64,000 bases of DNA from the NCBI GenBank assembly GCA_017347485.1, contig AP021857.1:62001-126000 (forward strand), read 5' to 3'. The notes under the pieces were generated by a model. It was not told the origin of the DNA, did no database searches, and worked only from the letters and a program-made list of their open reading frames with translations. Shown in pieces: positions 1 to 7,389 of this stretch (its first letter is position 1; each line of letters starts with the position of its first letter). Both the position numbers and the translations under genes were made by a program. The stretch comes from Candidatus Desulfobacillus denitrificans. Its GTDB lineage: Bacteria; Pseudomonadota; Gammaproteobacteria; Burkholderiales; Rhodocyclaceae.

Positions 1-831
1 GAGGAGGAACAGTACGCGTCCTACCGCAGCGTGGCCGAGGCGATGGCCGGCCGGCCGGTCGTCATCCGCACCCTGGATATCGGCGCCGACAAGAACCTGC
101 GCGGTGTCGAGCGCAGCGAGGCCAACCCGGCGCTCGGCCAGCGCGCCATCCGCTACTGCCTGGCCGAGCCGCAGATGTTCCTGACGCAATTGCGCGCGAT
201 CCTGCGCGCTTCCGCCCACGGCCGCATCCGACTGCTGGTGCCGATGCTGGCGCATGCGCACGAGATCGAGCAGACCCTGGCGCTTGTCGGGCAGGCGAAG
301 GAGCAGCTGCACGGCCGCGGCCTGCCCTTCGACGAGGGTATCGAGGTCGGCGGCATGATCGAGATTCCCGCCGCCGCGCTGGCCCTCGGCGTGTTCCTGC
401 AGAAGCTGGACTTCCTTTCGATCGGCACCAACGACCTGATCCAGTACACCCTCGCCATCGACCGCACCGACGAGGCGGTGGCGCACCTCTACGACCCGCT
501 GCATCCGGCCGTGCTGCGCCTGATCGCCCACACCATCCAGGCCGGCGCGCGCGCCGGCCTGCCGGTGGCGGTGTGCGGCGAGATGGCCGGCGACCCGCAG
601 CTGACGCGCCTGCTGCTCGGCATGGGGCTCACCCAGTTCTCCATGCACCCGGCGCAGATCCTCGAGGTCAAGCAGGAGGTGATGCGCAGCAACCTGGCCG
701 AGCTGCGCCGCAAGGTGGCCCGCCTGCTCGCCACGGACGATCCGGTCCGGCTGCGCCAGAAGCTGGCGCGGCTGAACGCCCCGGCAAATGCTTTCGGCAA
801 ACCCCTTTACAAACGAATGCTCGTTCGCTAG
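1..831 (+). CDS. ptsI: Phosphoenolpyruvate-protein phosphotransferase (PTS enzyme I), 3' part
   Basis: The gene is open from base 1 in this frame, so the start lies outside the window. Enzyme I takes phosphate from PEP on an active-site histidine and passes it to HPr in the cytoplasm. The visible part is the C-terminal PEP-binding TIM-barrel domain: RTLDIGADKN near the beginning, IGTNDLIQYTLAIDR in the middle, and the catalytic cysteine in VCGEMAGDP near residue 194. The phosphohistidine domain is not in view. The stop codon (829-831) lies between the two operator palindromes of the next gene. The family is clear; whether the system feeds sugar uptake or is regulatory cannot be told from this fragment. 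Confidence 0.95.
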   Translation, partial: EEEQYASYRSVAEAMAGRPVVIRTLDIGADKNLRGVERSEANPALGQRAIRYCLAEPQMFLTQLRAILRASAHGRIRLLVPMLAHAHEIEQTLALVGQAKEQLHGRGLPFDEGIEVGGMIEIPAAALALGVFLQKLDFLSIGTNDLIQYTLAIDRTDEAVAHLYDPLHPAVLRLIAHTIQAGARAGLPVAVCGEMAGDPQLTRLLLGMGLTQFSMHPAQILEVKQEVMRSNLAELRRKVARLLATDDPVRLRQKLARLNAPANAFGKPLYKRMLVR

Positions 832-849
832 CATGCGAATGAACATTCG
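814..849 (+). promoter_or_regulatory. Two tandem palindromic operators upstream of the LexA-like gene
   Basis: Two near-identical dyads of the form CGAAYG-NN-CRTTCG lie at 814-827 (CGAATG, CT, CGTTCG) and 836-849 (CGAATG, AA, CATTCG, perfect). Their centres are 22 bp apart, about two helical turns, so two dimers could bind one face of the DNA. The second ends 21 bp before the LexA-like start. Autorepression is inferred from position. They do not match the CTGT-N8-ACAG SOS box of gamma- and betaproteobacteria. A further CGAATG half-site is at 1505-1510, just before vapB. Confidence 0.6.
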
Positions 850-870
850 TCATTTTGCAAAGAGGCGTCC

Positions 871-1461
871 ATGCCCCCGTCCAAACCGTCGCAGGATGCC
901 GGCTACCTCGGCCGCCTGCAGGACTACTTCGCTGCGCACCGCAGCCTGCCTTCCTTCTCGCACATGGCGCGGCTGCTCGGCCTGCGCTCGGTGGCCTCGG
1001 CCCACGCCGTCGCCGGTCGGCTGAAGCTGGCCGGCTTCCTGCAGACCACGCCCGACCGGCGCCTCGCCCCCGGGCCGCGCTTCTTCGACCGGCCGGTGGC
1101 CGACTCGGTGCGCGCGGGTCTTCCCGCCGCCGCCAACGACGCCGGCGCCGAGACGCTCACCATCGACGAGTTCCTCGTCGACGCGCCCAGCCGCACGATC
1201 CTGCTCACCGTCAAGGGCGACTCGATGATCGAGGCCGGCCTGCAGCCGGGCGACTACATCGTGGTGGAGAAGGGCCGCTCGGCGCGCGTCGGCGACATCG
1301 TGGTGGCCATCGTCGACAACGAGTTCACCCTGAAGTACCTCGCCCAGGACAAGCGCGGCGCGTATCTGAAGGCCGGCAACCCGGCCTACCCGCCGATCCG
1401 CCCGCAGGGCCAGCTGGAAATCTTCGGCCGCGTCAGCGGCAGCTTCCGGAAGTACGTTTGA
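871..1461 (+). CDS. LexA-like repressor, S24 self-cleaving family
   Basis: A 196-residue protein with the layout of LexA: an N-terminal winged-helix part (about 10-60) and a C-terminal S24 peptidase fold. The catalytic serine is in GDSM (Ser118), the lysine in EFTLK (Lys155), and the likely Ala-Gly self-cleavage site is Ala82-Gly83 in RAGLP. Such proteins repress DNA-damage genes until RecA filaments stimulate autocleavage. The start at 871 follows AAAGAGG. The N-terminal region departs from classical LexA, and the upstream operators differ from the usual SOS box, so this may be a second LexA paralogue or a phage-type repressor rather than the main SOS repressor. Confidence 0.85.
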   Translation: MPPSKPSQDAGYLGRLQDYFAAHRSLPSFSHMARLLGLRSVASAHAVAGRLKLAGFLQTTPDRRLAPGPRFFDRPVADSVRAGLPAAANDAGAETLTIDEFLVDAPSRTILLTVKGDSMIEAGLQPGDYIVVEKGRSARVGDIVVAIVDNEFTLKYLAQDKRGAYLKAGNPAYPPIRPQGQLEIFGRVSGSFRKYV

Positions 1462-1475
1462 CCGGCCCGGGGCCT

Positions 1476-1503
1476 GCTTCATTGCATATACTGAAGCATA
1501 TAC
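1476..1503 (+). promoter_or_regulatory. Probable vapBC promoter/operator
   Basis: The region before vapB holds a direct repeat GCATATAC (1484-1491 and 1496-1503) and an overlapping inverted repeat GCTTCA (1476-1481) / TGAAGC (1492-1497). A TATACT hexamer at 1487-1492 resembles a -10 box; no well-spaced -35 is obvious. VapB-type antitoxins commonly bind such dyads to repress their own operon, so autoregulation is inferred. Confidence 0.45.
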
Positions 1504-1525
1504 ACGAATGCCGGAGAGATTTTGC

Positions 1526-1753
1526 ATGGATCGTACTGCCAAGATTTTCCTGAACAATCGCAGCCAGGCCGTCAGATTGCCGAAGGATTTCCAGTTCAGC
1601 GTGAGCGAGGTTTTCATCCGCAAGCAAGGTGATGAGGTGGTGCTGTCGCCGCGCCCCTCGAGCTGGGATGCCTATCTCGAAAGCGGCCCCGCGGCGCCGG
1701 CCGATTTCATGGCGGGGGTCGAAGATCTGCCGGTTCAGGAGCGCGATTTCTGA
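1526..1753 (+). CDS. vapB: VapB-type antitoxin (AbrB/VagC family)
   Basis: A 75-residue protein beginning MDRTAKIFLNNRSQAVRLP, typical of VapB/VagC antitoxins with an N-terminal swapped-hairpin AbrB DNA-binding domain (about 1-48) and a C-terminal tail that would occupy the toxin. An upstream in-frame ATG at 1508 exists, but GGAGAG at 1513-1518 is well placed for 1526, so the shorter start is preferred. The stop overlaps the toxin start by one base (TGATG), so the pair is translationally coupled. The antitoxin would neutralise VapC and repress the operon. Confidence 0.88.
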   Translation: MDRTAKIFLNNRSQAVRLPKDFQFSVSEVFIRKQGDEVVLSPRPSSWDAYLESGPAAPADFMAGVEDLPVQERDF

Positions 1754-2157
1754 TGGCGCGCTACCTTCTTGATACGGACATCTGTTCGTACATCATGAAG
1801 CGTTCCCATCCCGTGCTGCTGGAGCGCATCCGCAGTGTGCCCATCGCCGATCAGGCGATGTCGGCCGTGACCGCCGCGGAGCTTCTGTACGGCGTGAAGC
1901 TCTCGGCGAAGCAGAAGCAGGCGCGCGAGGCCTTCAATGCATTCGTGCGGCATCTGGAAGTGTTGGGATGGCCGGCAGAGGCCGCCGAGCATTACGCGGA
2001 CATCCGGGCCGATCTCAGGCACCGCGGCGCAAAGATCGGGGCCAACGATTTGCTGATAGCCGCCCACGCCCGCAGCCTCAAGGCGGTGCTCGTGACGAAC
2101 AATGTCCGCGAGTTCGCCCGGGTGAAGGGGCTGAAGGTGGAGAACTGGACCGCGTGA
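1753..2157 (+). CDS. vapC: VapC-type PIN-domain ribonuclease toxin
   Basis: A 134-residue PIN-domain protein. Acidic metal-binding positions are visible as LLDTD (Asp7), AAELL (Glu43) and GANDLLIAA (Asp99); the usual fourth aspartate is replaced by asparagine in TNNVREF, as in many family members. VapC toxins are Mg-dependent endoribonucleases, often cutting tRNA. It is coupled to vapB by a TGATG overlap, and its own stop overlaps the GTG start of the downstream umuD-like gene. All catalytic positions look intact. Confidence 0.9.
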   Translation: MARYLLDTDICSYIMKRSHPVLLERIRSVPIADQAMSAVTAAELLYGVKLSAKQKQAREAFNAFVRHLEVLGWPAEAAEHYADIRADLRHRGAKIGANDLLIAAHARSLKAVLVTNNVREFARVKGLKVENWTA

Positions 2158-2573
2158 TCTTCGTTCCCGCTCCCGCCGCGCCGCGCCTGGCGCGCCCACT
2201 CTTCCGCTCGCGCGTGCCGGCCGGACTGCCTGTCGCCGCGGAGGAGCACGTCGACGGCAGCCTCGACCTCAACGAGCATCTGATCGAGCACCGCGAGTCG
2301 ACCTACTTCATCCGCGTGCAGGGCCAGTCGATGACCGGCGCCGGCATTCACGATGGCGACCTGCTGGTGGTGGACCGCGCCCTCGAGCCGCGCGACGGCG
2401 ACATCGTCGTGGCGATGGTCGACAACGAACTGACGCTCAAGCGCCTCTCCAAGCGCAACGGCCACGTCCGCCTGCTGCCGGAGAATCCCTGCTTCCATCC
2501 CATCGCGTTCGCCGACGGCCAGGAGCTGTCGATCTGGGGCGTGGCGACCAGCGTCGTGCACCGCCTCAAGTAG
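2154..2573 (+). CDS. umuD: UmuD-like S24 peptidase, no polymerase partner nearby
   Basis: Starting at GTG 2154 gives 139 residues, the length of E. coli UmuD, and creates a GTGA overlap with the vapC stop. UmuD is cleaved after RecA stimulation and becomes a subunit of translesion polymerase V. The cleavage site is Ala23-Gly24 (VPAGLP), the serine is Ser59 in GQSM, the lysine Lys96 in ELTLK. No umuC follows: the next gene is a transporter on the other strand, whose end overlaps by 8 bp. The protein also resembles the C-terminal half of the LexA-like protein at 871-1461. It may act with a polymerase encoded elsewhere, or in regulation. Confidence 0.85.
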   Translation: MIFVPAPAAPRLARPLFRSRVPAGLPVAAEEHVDGSLDLNEHLIEHRESTYFIRVQGQSMTGAGIHDGDLLVVDRALEPRDGDIVVAMVDNELTLKRLSKRNGHVRLLPENPCFHPIAFADGQELSIWGVATSVVHRLK

Positions 2574-3447
2574 GCCGCGCCCGTCCGCTGCCGGCGGCGA
2601 GTGCCTGCATGACCAGCGCGGCGAGCACCAGCGCGCCGCCGAACAGCGCGTGTCCGCCCGGCACCTCGCCGGCGCCGAGCCAGGCCCACAGCGGGCCAAA
2701 GACGTTTTCCGTCAACCCGATCAGCGCCACTTCCGTCGGCGAGAGGCGGCGCGCCGCCACCACCGTCAGGGCGCAGGGCAGCGCCAGCTGCAGCGCGCCG
2801 AGCAGCGCCAGGGTGGCGAGGTCGCGCGGCGTGGCGAGGAAGGGCCAGGCCAGCGGCAGCGTCGCCAGCGCCGAGAGCAGGCCGCCGACCAGCACGGCGG
2901 GAATCAGGTTTACCCGCGCGCCGCTCTTGCGCATCAGCACGAAATTGAGTCCCGCCGCCAGCGGCACGCTGAGCGCGATCAGGTTGCCGCTCATGCGCCC
3001 GCCGCCGGCCTCGCCGCCGAACATGACGAGGATGCCGGCGAAGGCGACGCCGATCAGCAGCCAGGTGCGGGCCGGCACGCGCTCGCCGAGCAGCAGCCAG
3101 GCGAACAGGCTGGCGGTGAGCGGCGAGATACTGGTGAGGATCAGCGTGTTGGCGGTGCTGGTCTGCGTCAGCGCCAGCATGAAGCCGGTGAACATCACCG
3201 CCCACAGCGCGCCCGAGGCGAGGCCGGCGCGGCCGAGGCGCAGGACTTCGTCGGCGGCCTGGCGCCGGTGCAGGACGGCGAGGAGGGCGAGCATCGCCAC
3301 GGCGCAGAAGAACGAGCGCCAGAAGGTGGCCTCCCAGCGCGGCGCCTGCTCGAGGTGGCGGGTGAACACGCCGGCGATGCTCCATAGCAGGCCGGCGCAG
3401 AACATCAGCGCCGCGGCGCGGCGGTGGCGGCCGGCGTCGCGACTCAT
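2566..3447 (-). CDS. EamA/DMT-family transporter
   Basis: A 293-residue integral membrane protein with about ten hydrophobic segments in two related five-helix halves, the layout of the drug/metabolite transporter (EamA) family of inner-membrane exporters. The N-terminal half carries the typical helix with GLLWSIAGVFTRH; the second repeat contains ALIGLTENVFGPLWAWL, matching the conserved end of the family. Substrate cannot be predicted; related proteins export amino acids or other small metabolites. Its 3' end overlaps the end of umuD tail to tail. It has no operon partner on its strand. Confidence 0.85.
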   Translation of the reverse strand: MSRDAGRHRRAAALMFCAGLLWSIAGVFTRHLEQAPRWEATFWRSFFCAVAMLALLAVLHRRQAADEVLRLGRAGLASGALWAVMFTGFMLALTQTSTANTLILTSISPLTASLFAWLLLGERVPARTWLLIGVAFAGILVMFGGEAGGGRMSGNLIALSVPLAAGLNFVLMRKSGARVNLIPAVLVGGLLSALATLPLAWPFLATPRDLATLALLGALQLALPCALTVVAARRLSPTEVALIGLTENVFGPLWAWLGAGEVPGGHALFGGALVLAALVMQALAAGSGRARPT

Positions 3448-3631
3448 TTCAGCGCTGCGGGCAAGCCTTGCGGCGCCGGCCTGCGGGCGAAGGGCGGGCG
3501 AGGCCGCTGCCGGCGGTCATGTGGCGTGTCGCGGTCAGGGTCATGGCGGATTCCGGGTTCGGGCAGCGGCAATGATGGCAAGAAGCGGGGCTTTTGGCTA
3601 TGCTTGGCTTCCCTTTGCGGCGGTGATTTCC

Positions 3632-4471
3632 ATGCAGCTCATCCTCATCAGCGGCCTCTCCGGCTCCGGCAAGAGCATCGCGCTGCGCGCGCTCGAGGAC
3701 GCCGGTTACTACTGCGTCGACAACCTGCCGGCCACCCTGCTGCCGCCGCTGGTGCGCCAGCTGCGCGACGAGGGCTACGATCGCGTGGCGGTGGCCATCG
3801 ACGTGCGCGCCGGCAGCTCCATCGCCGCCCTGCCGCAGCAGCTGCGCGACCTGCAGGCGATGGGCATCCCGACGCGCTTCGTCTTCCTCGAGGCGCGCGA
3901 CGAGACCCTCATCGCGCGCTTTTCCGAGACGCGCCGCGGTCATCCGCTGTCGAACGAGGAGACCACCCTGGCCGAGGCCATCGTGCGCGAGCGCGGCCTG
4001 CTGGAGAACGTCGCCGGCCTGGGCAACCGCATCGACACCAGCAGCCTGAATCCGAATGCCCTGCGCGCCTGGGTGCGCGACTTCGCCGAGACCGCCGTCT
4101 CGCAGGGACTGACTTTGCAGTTCGAGTCCTTCGGCTACAAGCACGGCATCCCGCTCGATGCCGACCTGGTCTTCGACGTGCGCTGCCTGCCGAATCCGCA
4201 CTACGACCCGGCGCTGCGCCCGCTCACCGGGCGCGACCCGGAGGTGGCGCGCTTCCTCGAGGCGCAGTCCGAGGTGCGCAAGATGGCCGAGGACATCCGC
4301 GGCTTCCTCTACGAATGGCTGCCGGCCTACGTGCGCGACAACCGCAGCTACCTCACCGTGGCGGTGGGCTGCACCGGCGGCCAGCATCGCTCGGTGTATC
4401 TCGCCGAGTGGCTGGCCGGCCAGTTCCGCGACCGCGCCCGCGTCCTGGTGCGCCACCGCGCGATCTCATGA
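3632..4471 (+). CDS. rapZ: RNase adapter / nucleotide-binding protein RapZ
   Basis: A 279-residue protein beginning MQLILISGLSGSGKS, the P-loop of the RapZ/YvcJ family (Walker A about 8-15). The C-terminal domain has the family signatures DVRCLPNPHYDP and AVGCTGGQHRSVY. In E. coli RapZ targets the sRNA GlmZ for decay by RNase E and so controls glucosamine-6-phosphate synthase; in many betaproteobacteria it lies near PTS genes, which fits ptsI at the window start. The frame stays open far upstream, but only this start gives the family N-terminus. One copy of the dispersed 24-bp motif lies inside the gene at 4093-4116. Confidence 0.93.
   Translation: MQLILISGLSGSGKSIALRALEDAGYYCVDNLPATLLPPLVRQLRDEGYDRVAVAIDVRAGSSIAALPQQLRDLQAMGIPTRFVFLEARDETLIARFSETRRGHPLSNEETTLAEAIVRERGLLENVAGLGNRIDTSSLNPNALRAWVRDFAETAVSQGLTLQFESFGYKHGIPLDADLVFDVRCLPNPHYDPALRPLTGRDPEVARFLEAQSEVRKMAEDIRGFLYEWLPAYVRDNRSYLTVAVGCTGGQHRSVYLAEWLAGQFRDRARVLVRHRAIS
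4093..4116 (-). repeat. 24-bp bipartite motif, copy 1 (in rapZ)
   Basis: Read on the minus strand: AAAGTCAGTC, spacer CCTGCGAG, ACGGCG. Both halves are exact. Confidence 0.85.
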
Positions 4472-4492
4472 ACGGCGCATCGCGCCGCACGA

Positions 4493-4620
4493 ACCTCCCC
4501 TCTCCCGCTTGCGGGGCGAAGGCGGGGTTTCGCGAAGCATGCTTCGCGCCGCCTGAGCCGGCCGGCTGTGCAAAGCCGGCCGTGGGGCGCGGAGCGGGGG
4601 CCGGGGGAGAGGGAAACCCC
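4493..4620. repeat. G/C-rich palindromic intergenic repeat
   Basis: The gap between rapZ and the NusG-II gene is a nest of inverted repeats: an outer CCTCTCCCGC / GCGGGGG...GGGAGAGGG pairing, an inner TTTCGCGAAGC/GCTTCGCG hairpin and a GCCGGCC...GGCCGGC pair. The same CTCTCCC...GGGAGAG design recurs at 5032, 6239 and 42643. It looks like an interoperonic palindrome family rather than a terminator, since there is no T-tract. Confidence 0.7.
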
Positions 4621-4622
4621 AC

Positions 4623-5000
4623 GTGAAGTCCTCCCTGCGCTTCATCAAGCCCGGCGACTGGGCCGTGCTGCTGCTCCTTGCCGCCGCCACCGCCGCGATG
4701 GCGCCGGTGGTCTTCAAGGGCGGCGCCGCCGAGAAGGCGGTGGTGCGCCGTGACGGCGTCGTCGTCGCCGAGCTGCCGCTCACCCGCGCGGCGCGCATCG
4801 AGGTGCCGGGCGCGTTGGGCACCAGCGTCATCGAGGTGCAGCCGGGCCGCGCCCGCGTCGCCGCCGATCCCGGCCCGCGCCAGTACTGCGTGCGCCAGGG
4901 CTGGCTCAGCCAGCCGAACGCCATCGCCATCTGCGCGCCGAGCCACCTCAGCCTGTCCATCGCCGGACGCGCTTCCAGCCATGACAGCCTCAGTTACTGA
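4623..5000 (+). CDS. NusG domain II-containing membrane-anchored protein
   Basis: A 125-residue protein from a GTG start, with one N-terminal hydrophobic segment (about 12-30) followed by a small beta-rich domain that ends with the cysteine-containing stretch YCVRQGWLSQPNAIAICAP. This is the pattern of the NusG domain II (NusG_II) family of secreted or anchored proteins, usually encoded just before a Gx-transporter/Hpre_diP_synt_I membrane protein, as here. The two cysteines may form a disulfide outside the membrane. Function is unknown; in other bacteria such pairs are found near redox and flavin-transfer genes. Confidence 0.75.
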   Translation: MKSSLRFIKPGDWAVLLLLAAATAAMAPVVFKGGAAEKAVVRRDGVVVAELPLTRAARIEVPGALGTSVIEVQPGRARVAADPGPRQYCVRQGWLSQPNAIAICAPSHLSLSIAGRASSHDSLSY

Positions 5001-5031
5001 TGCGGTCGCGCAGCGACCCACAACGCTTCCC

Positions 5032-5070
5032 TCCCCCCGCGGGGGGAGGGGTTGGGGGAGAGGGGGAAGG
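5032..5070. repeat. G/C-rich palindrome before the Gx transporter
   Basis: CCCTCCCCCC / GGGGGGAGGG with further G-runs, ending in GGGGGAAGG directly before the ATG at 5072. The end of the repeat is therefore the best candidate Shine-Dalgarno sequence of the downstream gene. Confidence 0.7.
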
Positions 5071-5071
5071 C

Positions 5072-5599
5072 ATGTCCGCCAACGGCATTGAGCTCGTCCC
5101 CACCGCCGACGACCACCGCATCGCGCGCTATGCGGCAGCGGCCATCGCCCTCTCGGTGGTGGAGGCGGCCATCCCGATGCCGCTGCCGGGCGTGAAGCCG
5201 GGGCTGGCCAACATCATCATTCTCGTCGTGCTGGCGCGCTACGGCTGGCGCGACGCCGTCTGGGTGTCGCTGCTGCGCGTGGTGGCGGGCAGCCTGCTCC
5301 TCGGCCAGTTCCTCGCGCCGGGCTTCTTCCTCAGCCTCGCCGGCGCGCTGGCCAGCCTCGCCGCACTGGGCCTCGCCATGCACCTGCCGGCGCGCCTCTT
5401 CGGCCCGGTCAGCCAGAGCCTGATCGCCGCCTTTGCCCACATCGCCGGTCAGCTCGCCGTGGCGCGCCTGTGGCTGGTGCCGCACGACGGCCTGTTCTAC
5501 CTGCTGCCGTTCTTCGCGGCGGCTGCGCTACTATTCGGCCTGGCCAACGGACTCGCCGCGGCGAAGCTGCTCGAAGACGCCGGCCGAATTCATCGATAG
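5072..5599 (+). CDS. Gx transporter family protein (Hpre_diP_synt_I)
   Basis: A 175-residue hydrophobic protein with about five membrane segments. The N-terminal region has the conserved AIALSVVEAAIPMPLPGVKPGLANI stretch in parts (VEAAIPMPLPG; PGLANIIIL), which marks the family once called heptaprenyl diphosphate synthase component I and now seen as an ECF-S-like Gx transporter. It pairs with the NusG-II gene upstream. The ATG at 5072 is chosen because the conserved region begins soon after it and GGGGGAAGG precedes it. The transported substrate is not known. Confidence 0.82.
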   Translation: MSANGIELVPTADDHRIARYAAAAIALSVVEAAIPMPLPGVKPGLANIIILVVLARYGWRDAVWVSLLRVVAGSLLLGQFLAPGFFLSLAGALASLAALGLAMHLPARLFGPVSQSLIAAFAHIAGQLAVARLWLVPHDGLFYLLPFFAAAALLFGLANGLAAAKLLEDAGRIHR

Positions 5600-5611
5600 C
5601 GAAAGACACGC

Positions 5612-6238
5612 TTGGCCATCCTGCCCTTCCCGCAGCGGCGCGAGGCCGCCGCCGCGCAGACCCTGCCCCTGTTCCCGCTCAACGCCGTGCTGTTTCCGGG
5701 CGGCACGCTGTCGCTGCGCGTCTTCGAACAGCGCTACATGACCCTGGTGAAGGACTGCTTCAAGCAGGAAAGCGCCTTCGGCATCTGCCTCATCGCCGAA
5801 GGGGCCGAGGTCGGCGCGCCGGCAAAACCGCACCCTGTCGGCACGCAGGCGCGCATCGTCGCCTGGGACATGACCCAGCCGGGCATCCTCAACATCGCCG
5901 TGCGCGGCGAAGGCCGCTTCCGCGTCCTTGCCAGCGAAGCCGATCGCACGGGCCTGCTGCAGGCGCGCATCGAGCCGATTGCCGCCGAGCCGGCCCAGCC
6001 GGTGCCGGAATCGCTGGCGGCCCTGGTGCCGCTGCTGCAGGCGATGGCGGAGGATGCCGGTGCCGAGCGCCTGCCGCCGCCGCACCGCTTCGACGACGCG
6101 GCCTGGGTCGGCTACCGCTTCTGCGAGCTGCTGCCGATCCCCGCCATCGCGCGGCAGAAGCTGCTCGAGCTGGAAGACCCGGTCTCGCGGCTGGAGATCG
6201 TCTTCAAGTTCCTCGCCCAGCGCAATCTGGTGAAGTGA
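5612..6238 (+). CDS. LON substrate-binding domain protein
   Basis: A 208-residue cytoplasmic protein made only of the N-terminal substrate-binding domain of Lon protease, without the ATPase or protease parts. Family landmarks are TLPLFPLNAVLFPGGTLSLRVFEQRYM near the N-terminus (seen as LPLFPLNAVLFPGG and LRVFEQRY) and the late helical part LLELEDPVSRLEIVFKFL. The start is a TTG at 5612; no better ATG gives a complete domain. Such stand-alone domains are common in betaproteobacteria and their role is unknown, perhaps peptide or protein binding. Confidence 0.85.
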   Translation: MAILPFPQRREAAAAQTLPLFPLNAVLFPGGTLSLRVFEQRYMTLVKDCFKQESAFGICLIAEGAEVGAPAKPHPVGTQARIVAWDMTQPGILNIAVRGEGRFRVLASEADRTGLLQARIEPIAAEPAQPVPESLAALVPLLQAMAEDAGAERLPPPHRFDDAAWVGYRFCELLPIPAIARQKLLELEDPVSRLEIVFKFLAQRNLVK

Positions 6239-6276
6239 CCCTCTCCCCCGCCCTCCCGCAGGGCGGGGGAGAGGCC
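6239..6276. terminator. Strong hairpin between convergent genes
   Basis: CTCTCCCCCGCCCT (6241-6254) pairs perfectly with AGGGCGGGGGAGAG, with loop CCCGC. It lies between the convergent LON-domain gene and mutY. It lacks a T-tract, so it may be a member of the palindrome family acting as a stem-loop for both transcripts. Confidence 0.6.
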
Positions 6277-6281
6277 CGGGT

Positions 6282-7295
6282 TTACAGGTTTTGCAGGATC
6301 TTCCGGATCGGCGCCGGCAGCGGCGCTTCGTCGAGTTCTTTCAGGCTCAGCCAGACGCCGTCCGCGTTCAATGGCGCCGTGTCGCGGCGACTGACTTTGC
6401 ACAGCACTGGCGCGATGTCGAGGCGGAAGTGCGTGAAGGCGTGGCGCACGACGGGCAGCGGCAGCGCATCGGCGCAGCGTCGCGGCAATTTTCCGTCAGA
6501 CAGTTCCGGCAGCGACAGCAGCCCGCCCCAGATGCCGTGCGGCGGCCTCTGCTCCAGCAGCACGCGGCCGCGGTGCCGCAGCACCAGCACGCGCACCGAC
6601 CGCTGCGGCACGGCGCGCTTCGCGCGCGGCGTCGGCAACGCGGCGATGCGGTCCTCGCGCCGCGCCACGCACTGCGCCGCGAGCGGGCAATCGCCGCAGC
6701 GCGGCTTGCCGCGCGTGCACAGCGTCGCGCCGAGGTCCATCAGCCCCTGCGTGTAGGCGACGAGGTCGCGCTCCGGCAGCAGCGATTCGGCCAGCGCCCA
6801 CAGGCGTTTTTCCACTGCCTTCTCGCCGGGAAAGCCCTCGATGCCGAAGGCGCGCGCCAGCACGCGCCTGACGTTGCCGTCGAGGATGGCGGCGCGCGTG
6901 CCGAAGGCGAACACGGCGATGGCGGCGGCGGTCGAGCGGCCGATGCCGGGCAGCGCCTCGATGTCGGCAAGATGATGCGGGAAGCGGCCGTTGTGGCGCG
7001 CGACGATGTCCTGCGCCGCCCGCTGCAGGTTGCGCGCCCGCGCGTAGTAGCCGAGCCCGCTCCACAGCGCCATCACCTCTTCCGCCGGCGCCGCGGCGAG
7101 GCGGGCGAGGTCGGGGAAACGGGCGAGGAAGCGCCGGTAATAGGGGATGACCGTCGCCACTTGCGTCTGCTGCAGCATGATCTCGGAGAGCCAGACGCGG
7201 TAGGGATCGGCGCGGCCCTTCTGCTGCCAGGGCAGGTCGTGGCGGCCGGCGGCTTTCTGCCAGTGGATCAGCGTTTGCGCAAATTCGGTAACCAT
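6282..7295 (-). CDS. mutY: A/G-specific adenine DNA glycosylase MutY
   Basis: A 337-residue base-excision repair enzyme that removes adenine paired with 8-oxoguanine. Visible are the catalytic glutamate region SEIMLQQTQVATVIPYY, the helix-hairpin-helix LPGIGRSTAAAI, the catalytic aspartate in ILDGNVRRVLAR, and the four-cysteine iron-sulfur loop (CTRGKPRCGDCPLAAQC). The C-terminal third is the NUDIX-like domain that reads 8-oxoG. Length and motifs are normal. A copy of the 24-bp motif at 6375-6398 falls in the C-terminal domain, where it encodes CKVSRRDTA. The gene stands alone on the minus strand. Confidence 0.95.
   Translation of the reverse strand: MVTEFAQTLIHWQKAAGRHDLPWQQKGRADPYRVWLSEIMLQQTQVATVIPYYRRFLARFPDLARLAAAPAEEVMALWSGLGYYARARNLQRAAQDIVARHNGRFPHHLADIEALPGIGRSTAAAIAVFAFGTRAAILDGNVRRVLARAFGIEGFPGEKAVEKRLWALAESLLPERDLVAYTQGLMDLGATLCTRGKPRCGDCPLAAQCVARREDRIAALPTPRAKRAVPQRSVRVLVLRHRGRVLLEQRPPHGIWGGLLSLPELSDGKLPRRCADALPLPVVRHAFTHFRLDIAPVLCKVSRRDTAPLNADGVWLSLKELDEAPLPAPIRKILQNL
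6375..6398 (-). repeat. 24-bp bipartite motif, copy 2 (in mutY)
   Basis: Minus strand: AAAGTCAGTC, spacer GCCGCGAC, ACGGCG. Both halves exact; here the motif is on the coding strand of mutY. Confidence 0.85.
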
Positions 7296-7389
7296 GATGA
7301 ACCCGGGGGGATTGCTTGCCAGAAGGACGCGCGGCGGTTAGTCTGCTTGAATTCTAAAGCAGTTGCGGTCCCCGTCCGTCATTCCATCC

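Noticed and set aside
850-1623. Long minus-strand open frame opposite the LexA-like gene
   Set aside because: It is a shadow of the high-GC coding strand: arginine/alanine-rich, no ribosome site, no domain. The same holds for the many other antisense frames in the window, such as 2650-3387, 3449-4456, 28327-29247 and 46351-47916.
2154-2573. The longer frame from 1968 for umuD
   Set aside because: It would overlap vapC heavily and add arginine-rich sequence foreign to the family; GTG 2154 gives the exact UmuD length.
6239-6276. All G/C palindromes as rho-independent terminators
   Set aside because: Most lack a T-tract and several lie within operons directly before start codons; only those with T-tracts or between convergent genes are called terminators.
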